This document shows, one piece after another, positions 1 through 7,211 of a stretch of DNA of 27,354 nt. Source of the stretch: Fen-1118 sp964491625 (lineage in GTDB: Bacteria; Myxococcota_A; Polyangia; Fen-1088). The stretch is taken from positions 1 to 27,354 of the forward strand of contig CAZBIU010000044.1 in the NCBI GenBank assembly GCA_964491625.1, given 5' to 3'. Below the pieces are notes generated by a model. It had not been told where the DNA came from. It made no database searches and saw only the letters and a program-made list of their open reading frames with translations. Numbering within the stretch: position 1 is the first letter of the stretch; each line of letters starts with the position of its first letter. A program made the translations under genes and the position numbers.

Positions 1-10
1 GTGCGCATAG

Positions 11-2380
11 CTACTTGATCTCGATTGAGCCGACCTGGGTTCTCTCCGCGCCATCGTTCGGACCGGAGGTTATCTTGAGTCGCTTGCCTTCGCCACCCGG
101 CCAGAACCCAATCAGCAGGGTGTATCGCCCGGCCGGCGTGGTCATGAGCGGCACCTCGACATCATAGGTGTCGCGGATGTACTCGCCCGGCAGCCAGTAA
201 TCGGTCGGGAAGGTTCCGTTGAGCAATGCGTGGTCGCCCAGCAAACGCGGCTCGCTCGGCGAGTCGAAGTGGACGAACACTCGGAAACCTGGCTTAGGCT
301 TCTTGTGCACGCGGAAATACAGGGTCAGTGGGATGCTTCCGGGCCGGCGAATGGTCGGCGGGTAGTCGGCGCCTACCAGCTCGATAGAATCGTCGAACAG
401 GGTGTGCATCGGAATGCGCCAATGCCACGGCGCGGGCTGGTCAGACCATACCGACTTCTGCACTGGCTCGGCACCCGGCGCGCTTGGTTCGGTGGCTACC
501 ATGTTAGGCAGTTGGGGCGCCATCCAGACGTCTTTGTTCAGTGGATTTTCGTCCTTCTCACCGGAATCCAGCCGGTTCGAGAAGAGCAGGAAACGCGAGG
601 ACGACGCGTCGACGACGTAGTAGTTGACGTGAGCGGACTTGAGGGCTGCGTCGAGCTGGCCCTTTTCAGACGCGGCGACCAGCACGAAGACCCGGTCCGG
701 GCTGCGCAGGAATTGGGTGACTCGTTCGACGCTCGGCAGGTCGGTCATCTCGCTGTGGCTGTAAAAGCCGGCGCCCTGGGCTTCCACCTTGTAGCGTCCG
801 ATCTTCTCACCGTGCTGCGCGAAGCGGGTGTACGACTCAAGCAGCGGCTTGAACGACATGTGCTGTGACAAGGTCGGCACCAGGTGCAGCCCGACCACCA
901 GCGCAAAGACCACCGCCGCAGCCACCGCTGCCTGGATACCCCAGCGTCCAACCTCGACGACAGCGCGTTCGGCGCGGAGCCGCCAACTGCCGGCTTTCCC
1001 CATCTCGCGCAGCGCCACCTTGCCAAGCGCGCGGCCGCGGGTTGCAAGGCCGGCGTAGATGCCAGCCGCGAACAGCACCCCGAAGGCAAGGAAGGCGTGC
1101 TCCATCTTGACCACCGACGGCCAGGTCACCTTGGCCAGGGTGTGAACCGACACCAGCTCAGACGGTTCGAGCACGAAGTCGCGCGCAACCACCATGGTAC
1201 CGGTTGCCACCAGCAGCCCCAGCACCGGTTCGGCACGCTCGCCCTCCAGGGCCTCGTCGAGAAGCGCGCCCACGGCGAGCGCGACAGGAGCCAGCGCTAC
1301 GAAGCGGGCCTCGCCGGTCAGGATCACGAACAGGTTCGATAGCGCGAAGCCAAAAGAGGCGAATATGAGCAGGTAGAGTTGCGAGAACGCAAGCCGATCG
1401 CCATCCGCCTCGCTCCCGCCGCCCAGCCGAATCAGGGGACGCCCCAGCGCAAAGACCGCGAGCGCGCTCCAGGGGAAAAGGCCGAAGCCGAGCTGCTTGA
1501 TGAGGAACTCGAAGGTGGTGGTCGGGGTGCCCGAACGGGGTATGCCACCCAAGAGCAGCGAAAACTTGCCGGCCACGTTGCCGGACGCAAACGTCCAGAC
1601 GAAGATCGCCACGCCAAGCACGGCAGCCGCAATCAGAATCGCCCGGCCACGGGCACCCTTGACGAACAAGCCCTGCCCGAACGGCAAGTCGCCCGGGACG
1701 TCGGGCCCGATGCCCGCTTCGCAGAGCGCGGCGGCCTTGGAGCCGTTGGCGGCGCGAGGCCGCAGCCCGTAGCCAACCAGCAAGGTTGCGCCCATCGCCA
1801 GCGTGGGAAGAGCGACACCCCGCATGGCGCCACCTGATAGGAGACCAAGCAGGAGCCCCACGGACGCAATCAGAAGATCGCGAACGCGCCGGTTTCCGTC
1901 GGGCGGCCAGGCGTACCTACCCAGGCCACCCAACGCCAGCGCCAACCCCGCCACCAGCGGCATGTCGGAAGTGAGCTGGCGCGCCTCGAGCACGAAGAGC
2001 GGAAAGGAGCCAAGGGCCAGCACCGAGAGCACGGCCGCGCGTCGGCGAAGCAGCCCAAGTCCCGCCCAGTACACGGCCAGCAACGCGAGAATCGCGCACA
2101 GGGCATTGCCGATGCGTCCGCCAAATTCACCCACCGAGAAGATGCGCATGCCAATGGCGCTCAAAACAATGTCGAAAGGCGGCTGCGCTGCGTAGCGCTT
2201 GCCCACGGTGACGTCGAAGAGCGAGTCGGACGACGCCATGTCGCGGGCGTGTTCGGCGATCTTCAGCTCCCACGGATCCCAAAAACCGAACGAGCCGAGC
2301 CTTGGCAAAACCAAGACCGCTGCGAAGAGAACCATCCACCAGATCGCTGGAATTCGCCGTAGTTTCTCGAAAGGACTCAT
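11..2380 (-). CDS. GT39-like (ArnT/PMT-type) membrane glycosyltransferase
   Basis: A 789-residue polytopic membrane protein. It likely moves a sugar from a polyprenyl-phosphate donor to a lipid or protein on the outer face of the inner membrane; the acceptor cannot be told. Residues 1-40 hold a first membrane helix followed by a periplasmic DPWE motif (Asp35, Glu38), placed like the acidic Asp-Glu motif of the PMT/ArnT family. Several hydrophobic helices follow (about 85-210, 245-265, 290-385, 425-505). The last 230 residues are soluble and beta-rich, a C-terminal extension I associate with deltaproteobacterial GT39-like proteins. The ATG at 2380 leads directly into the first helix. A TGn-TAGAGT extended -10 lies 33 bases upstream, giving an ordinary short leader with a weak AAAGAG ribosome site. 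The gene lies 81 bases downstream of the metallo-hydrolase gene on the same strand. Family call is firm; substrate is unknown. Confidence 0.85.
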   Translation of the reverse strand: MSPFEKLRRIPAIWWMVLFAAVLVLPRLGSFGFWDPWELKIAEHARDMASSDSLFDVTVGKRYAAQPPFDIVLSAIGMRIFSVGEFGGRIGNALCAILALLAVYWAGLGLLRRRAAVLSVLALGSFPLFVLEARQLTSDMPLVAGLALALGGLGRYAWPPDGNRRVRDLLIASVGLLLGLLSGGAMRGVALPTLAMGATLLVGYGLRPRAANGSKAAALCEAGIGPDVPGDLPFGQGLFVKGARGRAILIAAAVLGVAIFVWTFASGNVAGKFSLLLGGIPRSGTPTTTFEFLIKQLGFGLFPWSALAVFALGRPLIRLGGGSEADGDRLAFSQLYLLIFASFGFALSNLFVILTGEARFVALAPVALAVGALLDEALEGERAEPVLGLLVATGTMVVARDFVLEPSELVSVHTLAKVTWPSVVKMEHAFLAFGVLFAAGIYAGLATRGRALGKVALREMGKAGSWRLRAERAVVEVGRWGIQAAVAAAVVFALVVGLHLVPTLSQHMSFKPLLESYTRFAQHGEKIGRYKVEAQGAGFYSHSEMTDLPSVERVTQFLRSPDRVFVLVAASEKGQLDAALKSAHVNYYVVDASSSRFLLFSNRLDSGEKDENPLNKDVWMAPQLPNMVATEPSAPGAEPVQKSVWSDQPAPWHWRIPMHTLFDDSIELVGADYPPTIRRPGSIPLTLYFRVHKKPKPGFRVFVHFDSPSEPRLLGDHALLNGTFPTDYWLPGEYIRDTYDVEVPLMTTPAGRYTLLIGFWPGGEGKRLKITSGPNDGAERTQVGSIEIK

Positions 2381-2413
2381 GCGTGCTCTTTGCCTGACGG
2401 TTGCCGGCCCGGC

Positions 2414-2422
2414 ACTCTAGCA
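2414..2422 (-). promoter_or_regulatory. Extended -10 promoter for the GT39 gene
   Basis: Read on the minus strand this is TG-C-TAGAGT, matching the extended -10 form TGn-TAnnnT. The -35 region (2437-2442, TTCCCT) is weak. The -10 ends 33 bases before the ATG, so the transcript would carry a leader of about 25 bases, unlike most promoters in this window. Confidence 0.35.
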
Positions 2423-2461
2423 GTGTGCCCGGGCAAAGGGAAACGAAGAGCGGCGGCGGCG

Positions 2462-3430
2462 TTAGCCGCGGCCGTGCACTTGACAAGTTTCGCCCGGCTT
2501 TAGCACCACCAATCGATCGGAGAGGCCGCGCTCGCGACAAAGCTGGCAAAGCCAGATCAGCGGTTCGTCGTCGGGCTCGTAGCCCATGGGGAATGCCCCG
2601 TAGCCGACCGGGACCAGCAGCTTCGCCCCCAGATCCTCGAACGCGTGGACCACGTCGAGCGGTGACATGTGATCGCTGCGCTGCCGGGGTGGCTGGTAGC
2701 CCGCGATGGGCAGCAAAGCGACGTTCGGATGCAGGCGTCGGCCGATTTCCGCGAACCCCGAAAAGTAGGCGGTGTCGCCCGCATAGTAGACCGACGCATC
2801 GGCGGACTTGACGATATAGCCGCAGCTGGATCGCCACGCGCGATTCAGAAGCCCGCGTCTGCCGTCATGTCGGGCCGCGACCGCGGTAACCTCGACGTCG
2901 GCGTGCTCGATGCTTCGCCCCGGCACCAGCTCAATCACGTCGGCGAATCCCAGGCTCGCCACCAGCGATGCGCAGCGAGGCGGCACCACCAGCACGGCCC
3001 GGCGGGGGAGCCGGCGCAGGCTCGCCAGGTCGAGGCGATCATGATGAGCGTGCGAAACCAGGACCAGGCTGACCACTTCGGCATCCGCGTCAGCTAAACA
3101 CGCGGACTCGCGGCGCCGGATGCCGGTCAAAAAATCGCCGAAATACGGGTCGATGAGCAGCCTGGCTCGGCTGGTGGTCAGCATCACCGATGCATGCCCG
3201 ACGAAGGTCACCGCGATGTGACCGGGTGCAGGCGATGCGACCGGGCGCGGCGTCGACCGCTTCGGCCGAGATACCAGCCTTCGCAAGGCCGTGCGCAACA
3301 GCTGCAGGGAAAGCACGCGCAGAAATCCGCTTTCGCCCGCGCCGCCCGCACGCCGACGGTGTTGGTGATCGATCTCCTTGGCGCGTTCGATCACCTGCCG
3401 CTTGGGATCCTGTTCGCCGGGCAAAGCCAT
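2462..3430 (-). CDS. Metallo-beta-lactamase-fold hydrolase, NAPE-PLD/PF12706-like
   Basis: A 322-residue protein of the metallo-beta-lactamase superfamily, resembling the NAPE-PLD/UlaG-like branch. It shows GHASVML near the start of the domain, a LIDPYFGDF strand, the metal motif SHAHHD, an AARH segment, GDTAYFSGF, and the ALLPIAGYQPP and HMSPLDVVHAF stretches typical of NAPE-PLD relatives. Two usual ligands are replaced: the His after Asp in HxHxDH is Arg (HAHHDR), and the C-terminal HWGTF motif reads GYGAF. The first metal site looks intact and the second looks degraded. The reading frame stays open upstream to 4357, but that part lies opposite the cyclophilin gene. The ATG at 3430 is preferred because a -35/-10 pair sits 8 bases upstream and all conserved sequence follows it. 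No signal peptide is evident. Substrate is unknown. Confidence 0.85.
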   Translation of the reverse strand: MALPGEQDPKRQVIERAKEIDHQHRRRAGGAGESGFLRVLSLQLLRTALRRLVSRPKRSTPRPVASPAPGHIAVTFVGHASVMLTTSRARLLIDPYFGDFLTGIRRRESACLADADAEVVSLVLVSHAHHDRLDLASLRRLPRRAVLVVPPRCASLVASLGFADVIELVPGRSIEHADVEVTAVAARHDGRRGLLNRAWRSSCGYIVKSADASVYYAGDTAYFSGFAEIGRRLHPNVALLPIAGYQPPRQRSDHMSPLDVVHAFEDLGAKLLVPVGYGAFPMGYEPDDEPLIWLCQLCRERGLSDRLVVLKPGETCQVHGRG

Positions 3431-3438
3431 CCAAGCCA

Positions 3439-3467
3439 AGAGTAACGGGTTGGTCGACTCGGGTCGA
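3439..3467 (-). promoter_or_regulatory. Predicted leaderless promoter of the metallo-hydrolase gene
   Basis: On the minus strand: TCGACC, 17 bases, TACTCT, then 8 bases to the ATG at 3430. There is no Shine-Dalgarno sequence. Transcription would start at or within a few bases of the start codon. It lies back-to-back with the cyclophilin promoter in an 84-base divergent gap. Confidence 0.45.
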
Positions 3468-3500
3468 GTTCCGGTACTGGACGGCCCCCCGATCCTTCGA

Positions 3501-3508
3501 TATATGCT
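3501..3508 (+). promoter_or_regulatory. -10 element (TATATGCT) of the cyclophilin gene
   Basis: TATATGCT ends 6 bases before the ATG at 3515. No clear -35 and no Shine-Dalgarno sequence is seen. The same 8-mer lies 7 bases before the PEP carboxylase ATG at 19588. Confidence 0.4.
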
Positions 3509-3514
3509 CGGGGC

Positions 3515-4192
3515 ATGCGCACCATCGCCATCCTTTCGGTTGCCACGTGTCTCGTGCTTGCCTCTGGTTGCAAGAAGCAAGCTGAAGCCAAATCGCTTCC
3601 CGCGCCGGCCCAGAAGCCGTCCGTCGACAAGCCGGCCACGCTCACGGAAAAGGCCAGCGACGTCTACCGCGCGCGGTTCGCCACGTCGAGGGGCGACTTC
3701 GTGATCGAAGTGCACCGCGATTGGGCGCCGCTCGGCGCCGACCGCTTCTTCAACCTGGTGAAAAACGGGTTCTACAACGAAACCCGCTTTTTCCGCGTCG
3801 TGCGCGGTTTCATGGCCCAAATCGGAATCAGCGGCAAACCGGAGCTGAACGCCGTGTGGCGCGACAGCCACATCCAGGACGATTCGGTGATGAAGTCGAA
3901 TCTGCGCGGTTTCGTTTCTTTTGCCACCGCAGGGCCGGGTACGCGCACGACCCAGTTCTTCATCAACTACGCGGACGCCAACAGCCGCCTTGACACGATG
4001 GGATTCGCGCCGTTCGGCCAGGTGGTCAGCGGTATGGACGTAGTCGATTCCCTGTACGCGGAATACGGCGAAGGTGCCCCGCAAGGTCGCGGCCCGAACC
4101 AGGGTCGAATCCAGAGCGAGGGCAACGCCTACCTTCTGCGCGATTTCCCGCAACTTGACTACGTGAAGGAAGCCACGATTCTGCCGCAGTAA
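3515..4192 (+). CDS. Lipoprotein cyclophilin-type peptidyl-prolyl isomerase
   Basis: A 225-residue protein that catalyses cis-trans isomerisation of prolyl bonds in exported proteins. Residues 1-19 form a lipoprotein signal (hydrophobic core, then ASGC with lipidated Cys19), followed by a Lys/Pro/Ala linker to about residue 48. The cyclophilin domain runs from about 51 to 200. It includes FFRVVRGFMAQIG, where Arg94 matches the catalytic Arg of the FHRxxxGFMxQ motif, and TTQFFINYADAN, matching the substrate-groove motif. The tail from about 170 is rich in Gly/Gln and longer than the minimal cyclophilin. The protein should sit in the periplasm, anchored to a membrane. It is divergent from the metallo-hydrolase gene and followed by a possible hairpin terminator, so it is probably transcribed alone. 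Confidence 0.92.
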   Translation: MRTIAILSVATCLVLASGCKKQAEAKSLPAPAQKPSVDKPATLTEKASDVYRARFATSRGDFVIEVHRDWAPLGADRFFNLVKNGFYNETRFFRVVRGFMAQIGISGKPELNAVWRDSHIQDDSVMKSNLRGFVSFATAGPGTRTTQFFINYADANSRLDTMGFAPFGQVVSGMDVVDSLYAEYGEGAPQGRGPNQGRIQSEGNAYLLRDFPQLDYVKEATILPQ

Positions 4193-4224
4193 CCGCAGCG
4201 ATCGAAGCGACATCGCGGCTTTTC
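4193..4224 (+). terminator. Possible rho-independent terminator after the cyclophilin gene
   Basis: Directly after the TAA, GCGAT and ATCGC pair across a 9-base loop, with outer CCG/CGG pairing through a small bulge, followed by C and four T residues. The stem is short, so this is a weak call. Confidence 0.35.
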
Positions 4225-4236
4225 CGTGCTGTGCCC

Positions 4237-4265
4237 TTGCGGCGCCAAGGCTGGCTTGGTACCGT
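4237..4265 (+). promoter_or_regulatory. Predicted leaderless promoter of the 98-residue lipoprotein
   Basis: TTGCGG, 17 bases, TACCGT, with TGG directly before the -10 giving an extended form. The box ends 7 bases before the ATG at 4273. It lies inside the open frame extending upstream to a GTG at 4231, which argues against that longer start. Confidence 0.45.
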
Positions 4266-4272
4266 CGAGGCC

Positions 4273-4569
4273 ATGTTGGTTCGGCAGAAGCTTGCTCTTG
4301 GCGTCGCGACCTTCGCGATGGCCCTGGCGGTCGCCGGCTGCTCGTCGAACCATCCACGCGATATCAACTACGGCAACGATACCGGCGTGGGCTTCACCCC
4401 GCCTGACGTTGCGCCGGTCGACGGGCAGGCTATCGACGCGCAGGCTGTCGACGGACAGGTTGAGGAAACCGACAATTCGGCCGATGCTGGCGAGAACGAT
4501 GTTTCCTTGGGTGGATCGCCGGACGCTGCCGTACCGAGCCCCGATGCATCCACCGACGGCGGGACGTAG
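4273..4569 (+). CDS. Small Asp-rich lipoprotein of unknown function
   Basis: A 98-residue protein. Residues 1-23 are a clear lipoprotein signal (Lys/Arg start, hydrophobic core, AVAGC with Cys23). The mature part is low in complexity and rich in Asp, Ala, Gly, Pro and Val, with repeated DGQA-like units, and has no recognisable domain. It resembles just the linker region found after the lipidated Cys of larger lipoproteins such as the one at 22372. It could be a small envelope lipoprotein or the relic of a larger protein whose folded part was lost. The ATG at 4273 was chosen over the GTG at 4231 because the signal peptide and promoter both fit it. The DUF4388 gene starts 20 bases downstream and may be cotranscribed. 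Confidence 0.7.
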   Translation: MLVRQKLALGVATFAMALAVAGCSSNHPRDINYGNDTGVGFTPPDVAPVDGQAIDAQAVDGQVEETDNSADAGENDVSLGGSPDAAVPSPDASTDGGT

Positions 4570-4589
4570 GAGGACAACGATAGAGAAGC

Positions 4590-6437
4590 ATGGTCGGACC
4601 ATCCGCTGACCTGACGACCGAATGGGAAGGCGGCTCGCTGGGCGAGCTGGTCGCTGTGCTGCAAGCCGCTGCCCAGCCGGTGCGAATCGAGGTGATCGCG
4701 CCCGGAACGACTGACAGCAATGCCGGCGAAGTCCACCTGCTCGCAGGCGGCCTGTCCGATGCCTTTGCGGGAAGCTTGCGACGCGATGATGCGATGGCGG
4801 CGTTGCAACGCCTGGAAGGCGCGCGTTTCATCGTCGAGGCCAGGTTGCCCGATCCGGAGACCGGTTCGCTCAGCTCGCCAGGCCCGCAGCAAGGAACCTT
4901 GAAGAACCGGCCGGTGGCGGCGCTCATGCGCTACTGCGAGGACTACGTTCTCACCTGTCGCCTCGAAGTGTGGCGCGGGCAGGAACGCGCGGTGATCGGC
5001 TACCGGCGCGGTGAGATCGTCAGTACCTCGGTGGGTGGTGCGGAAGGCTCCGACCGTCTGCCCGAGGTGATGGCGTGGAGCGACGGCTCCTACGACATCG
5101 TGCTGCCGCCGCCGCTGTTGCCCCCTACGCGTAAAGGCGCTGCTCGCTCGGTTGAACCGCTTGCGAAGATGGAGCGCAAGCGCCACGCGACGTTGCCCAT
5201 GTCGCCTTCGTCTGGCAGCGCAAGCGATGCGGGGCCGGCAGCGACCGCCGCCTCGGTGACTGTCCCACCTGCGGCAGCGGCTCGGCCCGCCGGTACGACC
5301 CCTCCACCGGTACCTGCGTCGGCGGCGCTCAAGCTTGCGCCAGCGGCGGCGCAGACCCCGCAGCAGACAGCGCCTCAACCGGCCCAGCCAGCGCCTCGCG
5401 AGACCGCGGCCCTGCATCCCATCGCGCCCGTGCCTCCCGCGCGCCAGTCGAGTCCCGCCGGGCAGCCGGTGTCGCGCCCAGCCGGTCCGGCGGCGCAGCA
5501 GCAGCCGATCGTGCGCCAGCCCGTGGCCGCGCCGTCCGCACCGCCGGCCCAGCAGACCCCTGCGGCTCAAAGACCGCTCCAGGCCGCCGCGCCGCCGGTG
5601 CAGCCTGGCGCCCGCGTGCCGGCACCGGCACCCGCGGCTGGGCAGCCTGCGCCGCAACCAACACGTCCCGTCGGGCCAGCCCCGCCCCCTGCGCAAGGAG
5701 CAGCTCGTGCAGCGGGGCCAGTCCAGACCGGCGTCCCCGCCACCGCAGGCCAGAAGCCGCCCACTACCACCGCGGGCAAGACGCCCATCCGAGCTCCGAC
5801 CCCCGCGCTGGGCAGCCGGACCGCGACAGCGCCGAAGGAGCAGGTGATTCCAGAGCTGACCACGCGGGGCACGCCACCTGTACCGGCGGTCCCGCTCATT
5901 CCCGCGCCAGCGCCTCGGCCGGCCCATCAGCCGACGCCACCCCCACTGACCGCGGCGAGAATGCCGGCGGCCGCCAAGCCCGCTGGGGCCTCCACAGAGA
6001 CGCCGCCTGCGAAGAAATCGCAGCCGGCCGAGAGCCCGGCGGCGTCCGCTCTGCCGGTCACTCCGCCGCCGTTCCAGCTTGCCGAGCCGGTTCCGGTCCG
6101 ATCCCACAAGCCGGGCCAGGCGTCGAACGACCTCTTGCCCGCCTCGGGCACCATCGAGGCCAAGAGCCGGCACCCCAACCACCTGCCGCCCGCGGCCGCA
6201 CCCATCGAGATTGCCAACGCACCCGATCTCACGCCCGATCCGCAGGCGTCGGCGACCGAACCTGCAGATCAGCTGGTATCATCCGCGCGGCCGTCCGGGG
6301 CGCGCCGGGCTCGCGTCGCCCGAAAGGGCATCGGCGAGCAGTCGGTCAAGGTCTACATCCTGATCGGCCTGGCGCTCGGCGCGGGCGTGGTGGTCGCCTA
6401 CTGGGCCTACTGGTACCTGCCCTTCTGGCATCACTAA
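4590..6437 (+). CDS. Double DUF4388 protein with Pro/Ala-rich linker and C-terminal membrane anchor
   Basis: A 615-residue protein in three parts. Residues about 13-95 and 102-175 look like two copies of DUF4388, a domain often found beside response regulators and signalling modules in Myxococcota and relatives: each has a GSL/GTL start, a hydrophobic helix, a strand with basic residues, a GGL/GEI turn and an acidic or aromatic end. From about 180 to 585 the chain is a low-complexity Pro/Ala/Gln/Thr linker, likely disordered. Residues about 587-609 form one hydrophobic helix ending in YWYLPFWHH, giving a tail anchor with the DUF4388 part in the cytoplasm. There is no enzyme motif. A GGAGG lies rather far (about 16 bases) from the ATG. 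The two lipid-type genes follow after 27 bases. Function is unknown; a scaffold or sensor role is only a guess. Confidence 0.8.
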   Translation: MVGPSADLTTEWEGGSLGELVAVLQAAAQPVRIEVIAPGTTDSNAGEVHLLAGGLSDAFAGSLRRDDAMAALQRLEGARFIVEARLPDPETGSLSSPGPQQGTLKNRPVAALMRYCEDYVLTCRLEVWRGQERAVIGYRRGEIVSTSVGGAEGSDRLPEVMAWSDGSYDIVLPPPLLPPTRKGAARSVEPLAKMERKRHATLPMSPSSGSASDAGPAATAASVTVPPAAAARPAGTTPPPVPASAALKLAPAAAQTPQQTAPQPAQPAPRETAALHPIAPVPPARQSSPAGQPVSRPAGPAAQQQPIVRQPVAAPSAPPAQQTPAAQRPLQAAAPPVQPGARVPAPAPAAGQPAPQPTRPVGPAPPPAQGAARAAGPVQTGVPATAGQKPPTTTAGKTPIRAPTPALGSRTATAPKEQVIPELTTRGTPPVPAVPLIPAPAPRPAHQPTPPPLTAARMPAAAKPAGASTETPPAKKSQPAESPAASALPVTPPPFQLAEPVPVRSHKPGQASNDLLPASGTIEAKSRHPNHLPPAAAPIEIANAPDLTPDPQASATEPADQLVSSARPSGARRARVARKGIGEQSVKVYILIGLALGAGVVVAYWAYWYLPFWHH

Positions 6438-6464
6438 CCGCGACACACAGCCAGCCCGGCGCTC

Positions 6465-7208
6465 ATGAGTTTCTTTTCCCAAGTCGCAGAGGTCTACCGC
6501 GAGACGAAGAAGCCGCGGGACATCCTGTGGAACCGATTCGTCGCGCGGCCGCTCGCCGCCGTGTTGCTGGTGCCGCTGGCGAAGACACGAATCTCGCCCA
6601 ACCAGGTGACCTTCCTTTCGCTTCTGACTTTCGTCGGGGCGATGGTTTGGCTGGCTTTGGGGCACGGCCGGCAGACGCTTGTCTACGCCGTTCTCATTCT
6701 GGAGCTGTCCTACGTGCTCGACTGCACCGACGGACAGCTCGCGCGACTTACCCATCGCTCATCGCCGGTGGGCGCGCATCTCGACTTCCTGATGGACGAG
6801 CTCAAAGCGTTCTTGCTGGTCGCGGCCACCGGGATCCGACTGTGGCAGTCCGACGGGCACGAGCTGTGGCTGGTGGAGGCGCTCTTGGGTCTGGCGGTGG
6901 TTGCCAGCGCCATCAGCTTGACCACCTTCGTGCGCCGGCCGGAGTACCTGGCTGCCACGGGCTCGGCGCGACCGCAATCGGCGGGCGACTACGGCGACGG
7001 GTTCGCGCAACAGAAGGCGGCGCGGCCCGCGTCGGTCATCGGCCTGGTGGAGGACCTCGGGCGCTTCCTCATCCACTATCCAAGCTACCTCGTGCTGGTT
7101 GCCATCGTCGATCAGCTCGACCTGTTCCTGCACGTGTACCTCGCCATGAATGCGGCCTACGCCGCGCGATCGCTCTTGGGTATCACCCTGAAGCTCGGTA
7201 GGAAGTAA
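6465..7208 (+). CDS. CDP-alcohol phosphatidyltransferase family protein
   Basis: A 247-residue membrane enzyme that transfers a phospho-alcohol group from a CDP-linked donor to an acceptor alcohol with release of CMP. The family signature is complete: Asp86-x2-Asp89-Gly90-x2-Ala93-Arg94-x8-Gly103-x3-Asp107-x3-Asp111. These Asp residues bind the metal and the CDP group. Hydrophobic helices flank the motif (about 27-40, 48-85, 110-160 and the C-terminal third). The ATG at 6465 has no strong ribosome site. Only three bases separate this gene from the cytidylyltransferase gene at 7212, so the two are very likely cotranslated. That partner suggests the CDP-alcohol is made by its neighbour, as in the fused archaeal inositol-phosphate cytidylyltransferase/DIPP synthase. 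The actual alcohol cannot be read from the sequence. Confidence 0.88.
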   Translation: MSFFSQVAEVYRETKKPRDILWNRFVARPLAAVLLVPLAKTRISPNQVTFLSLLTFVGAMVWLALGHGRQTLVYAVLILELSYVLDCTDGQLARLTHRSSPVGAHLDFLMDELKAFLLVAATGIRLWQSDGHELWLVEALLGLAVVASAISLTTFVRRPEYLAATGSARPQSAGDYGDGFAQQKAARPASVIGLVEDLGRFLIHYPSYLVLVAIVDQLDLFLHVYLAMNAAYAARSLLGITLKLGRK

Positions 7209-7211
7209 CTC

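Noticed and set aside
3431..4357. Upstream extension of the metallo-hydrolase frame to a 631-residue protein
   Set aside because: It lies opposite the clear cyclophilin gene, has no family sequence, and the predicted promoter sits inside it.
5200..6060. Repetitive GC-rich tract suggesting a repeat array or CRISPR
   Set aside because: The repetition is at the level of Pro/Ala/Gln codons in one open frame; there are no regular repeats and spacers.
4368..6182. 604-residue open frame on the minus strand opposite the DUF4388 gene
   Set aside because: Arg/Gly-rich shadow of the Pro/Ala-coding plus strand; no domain and no start signals.
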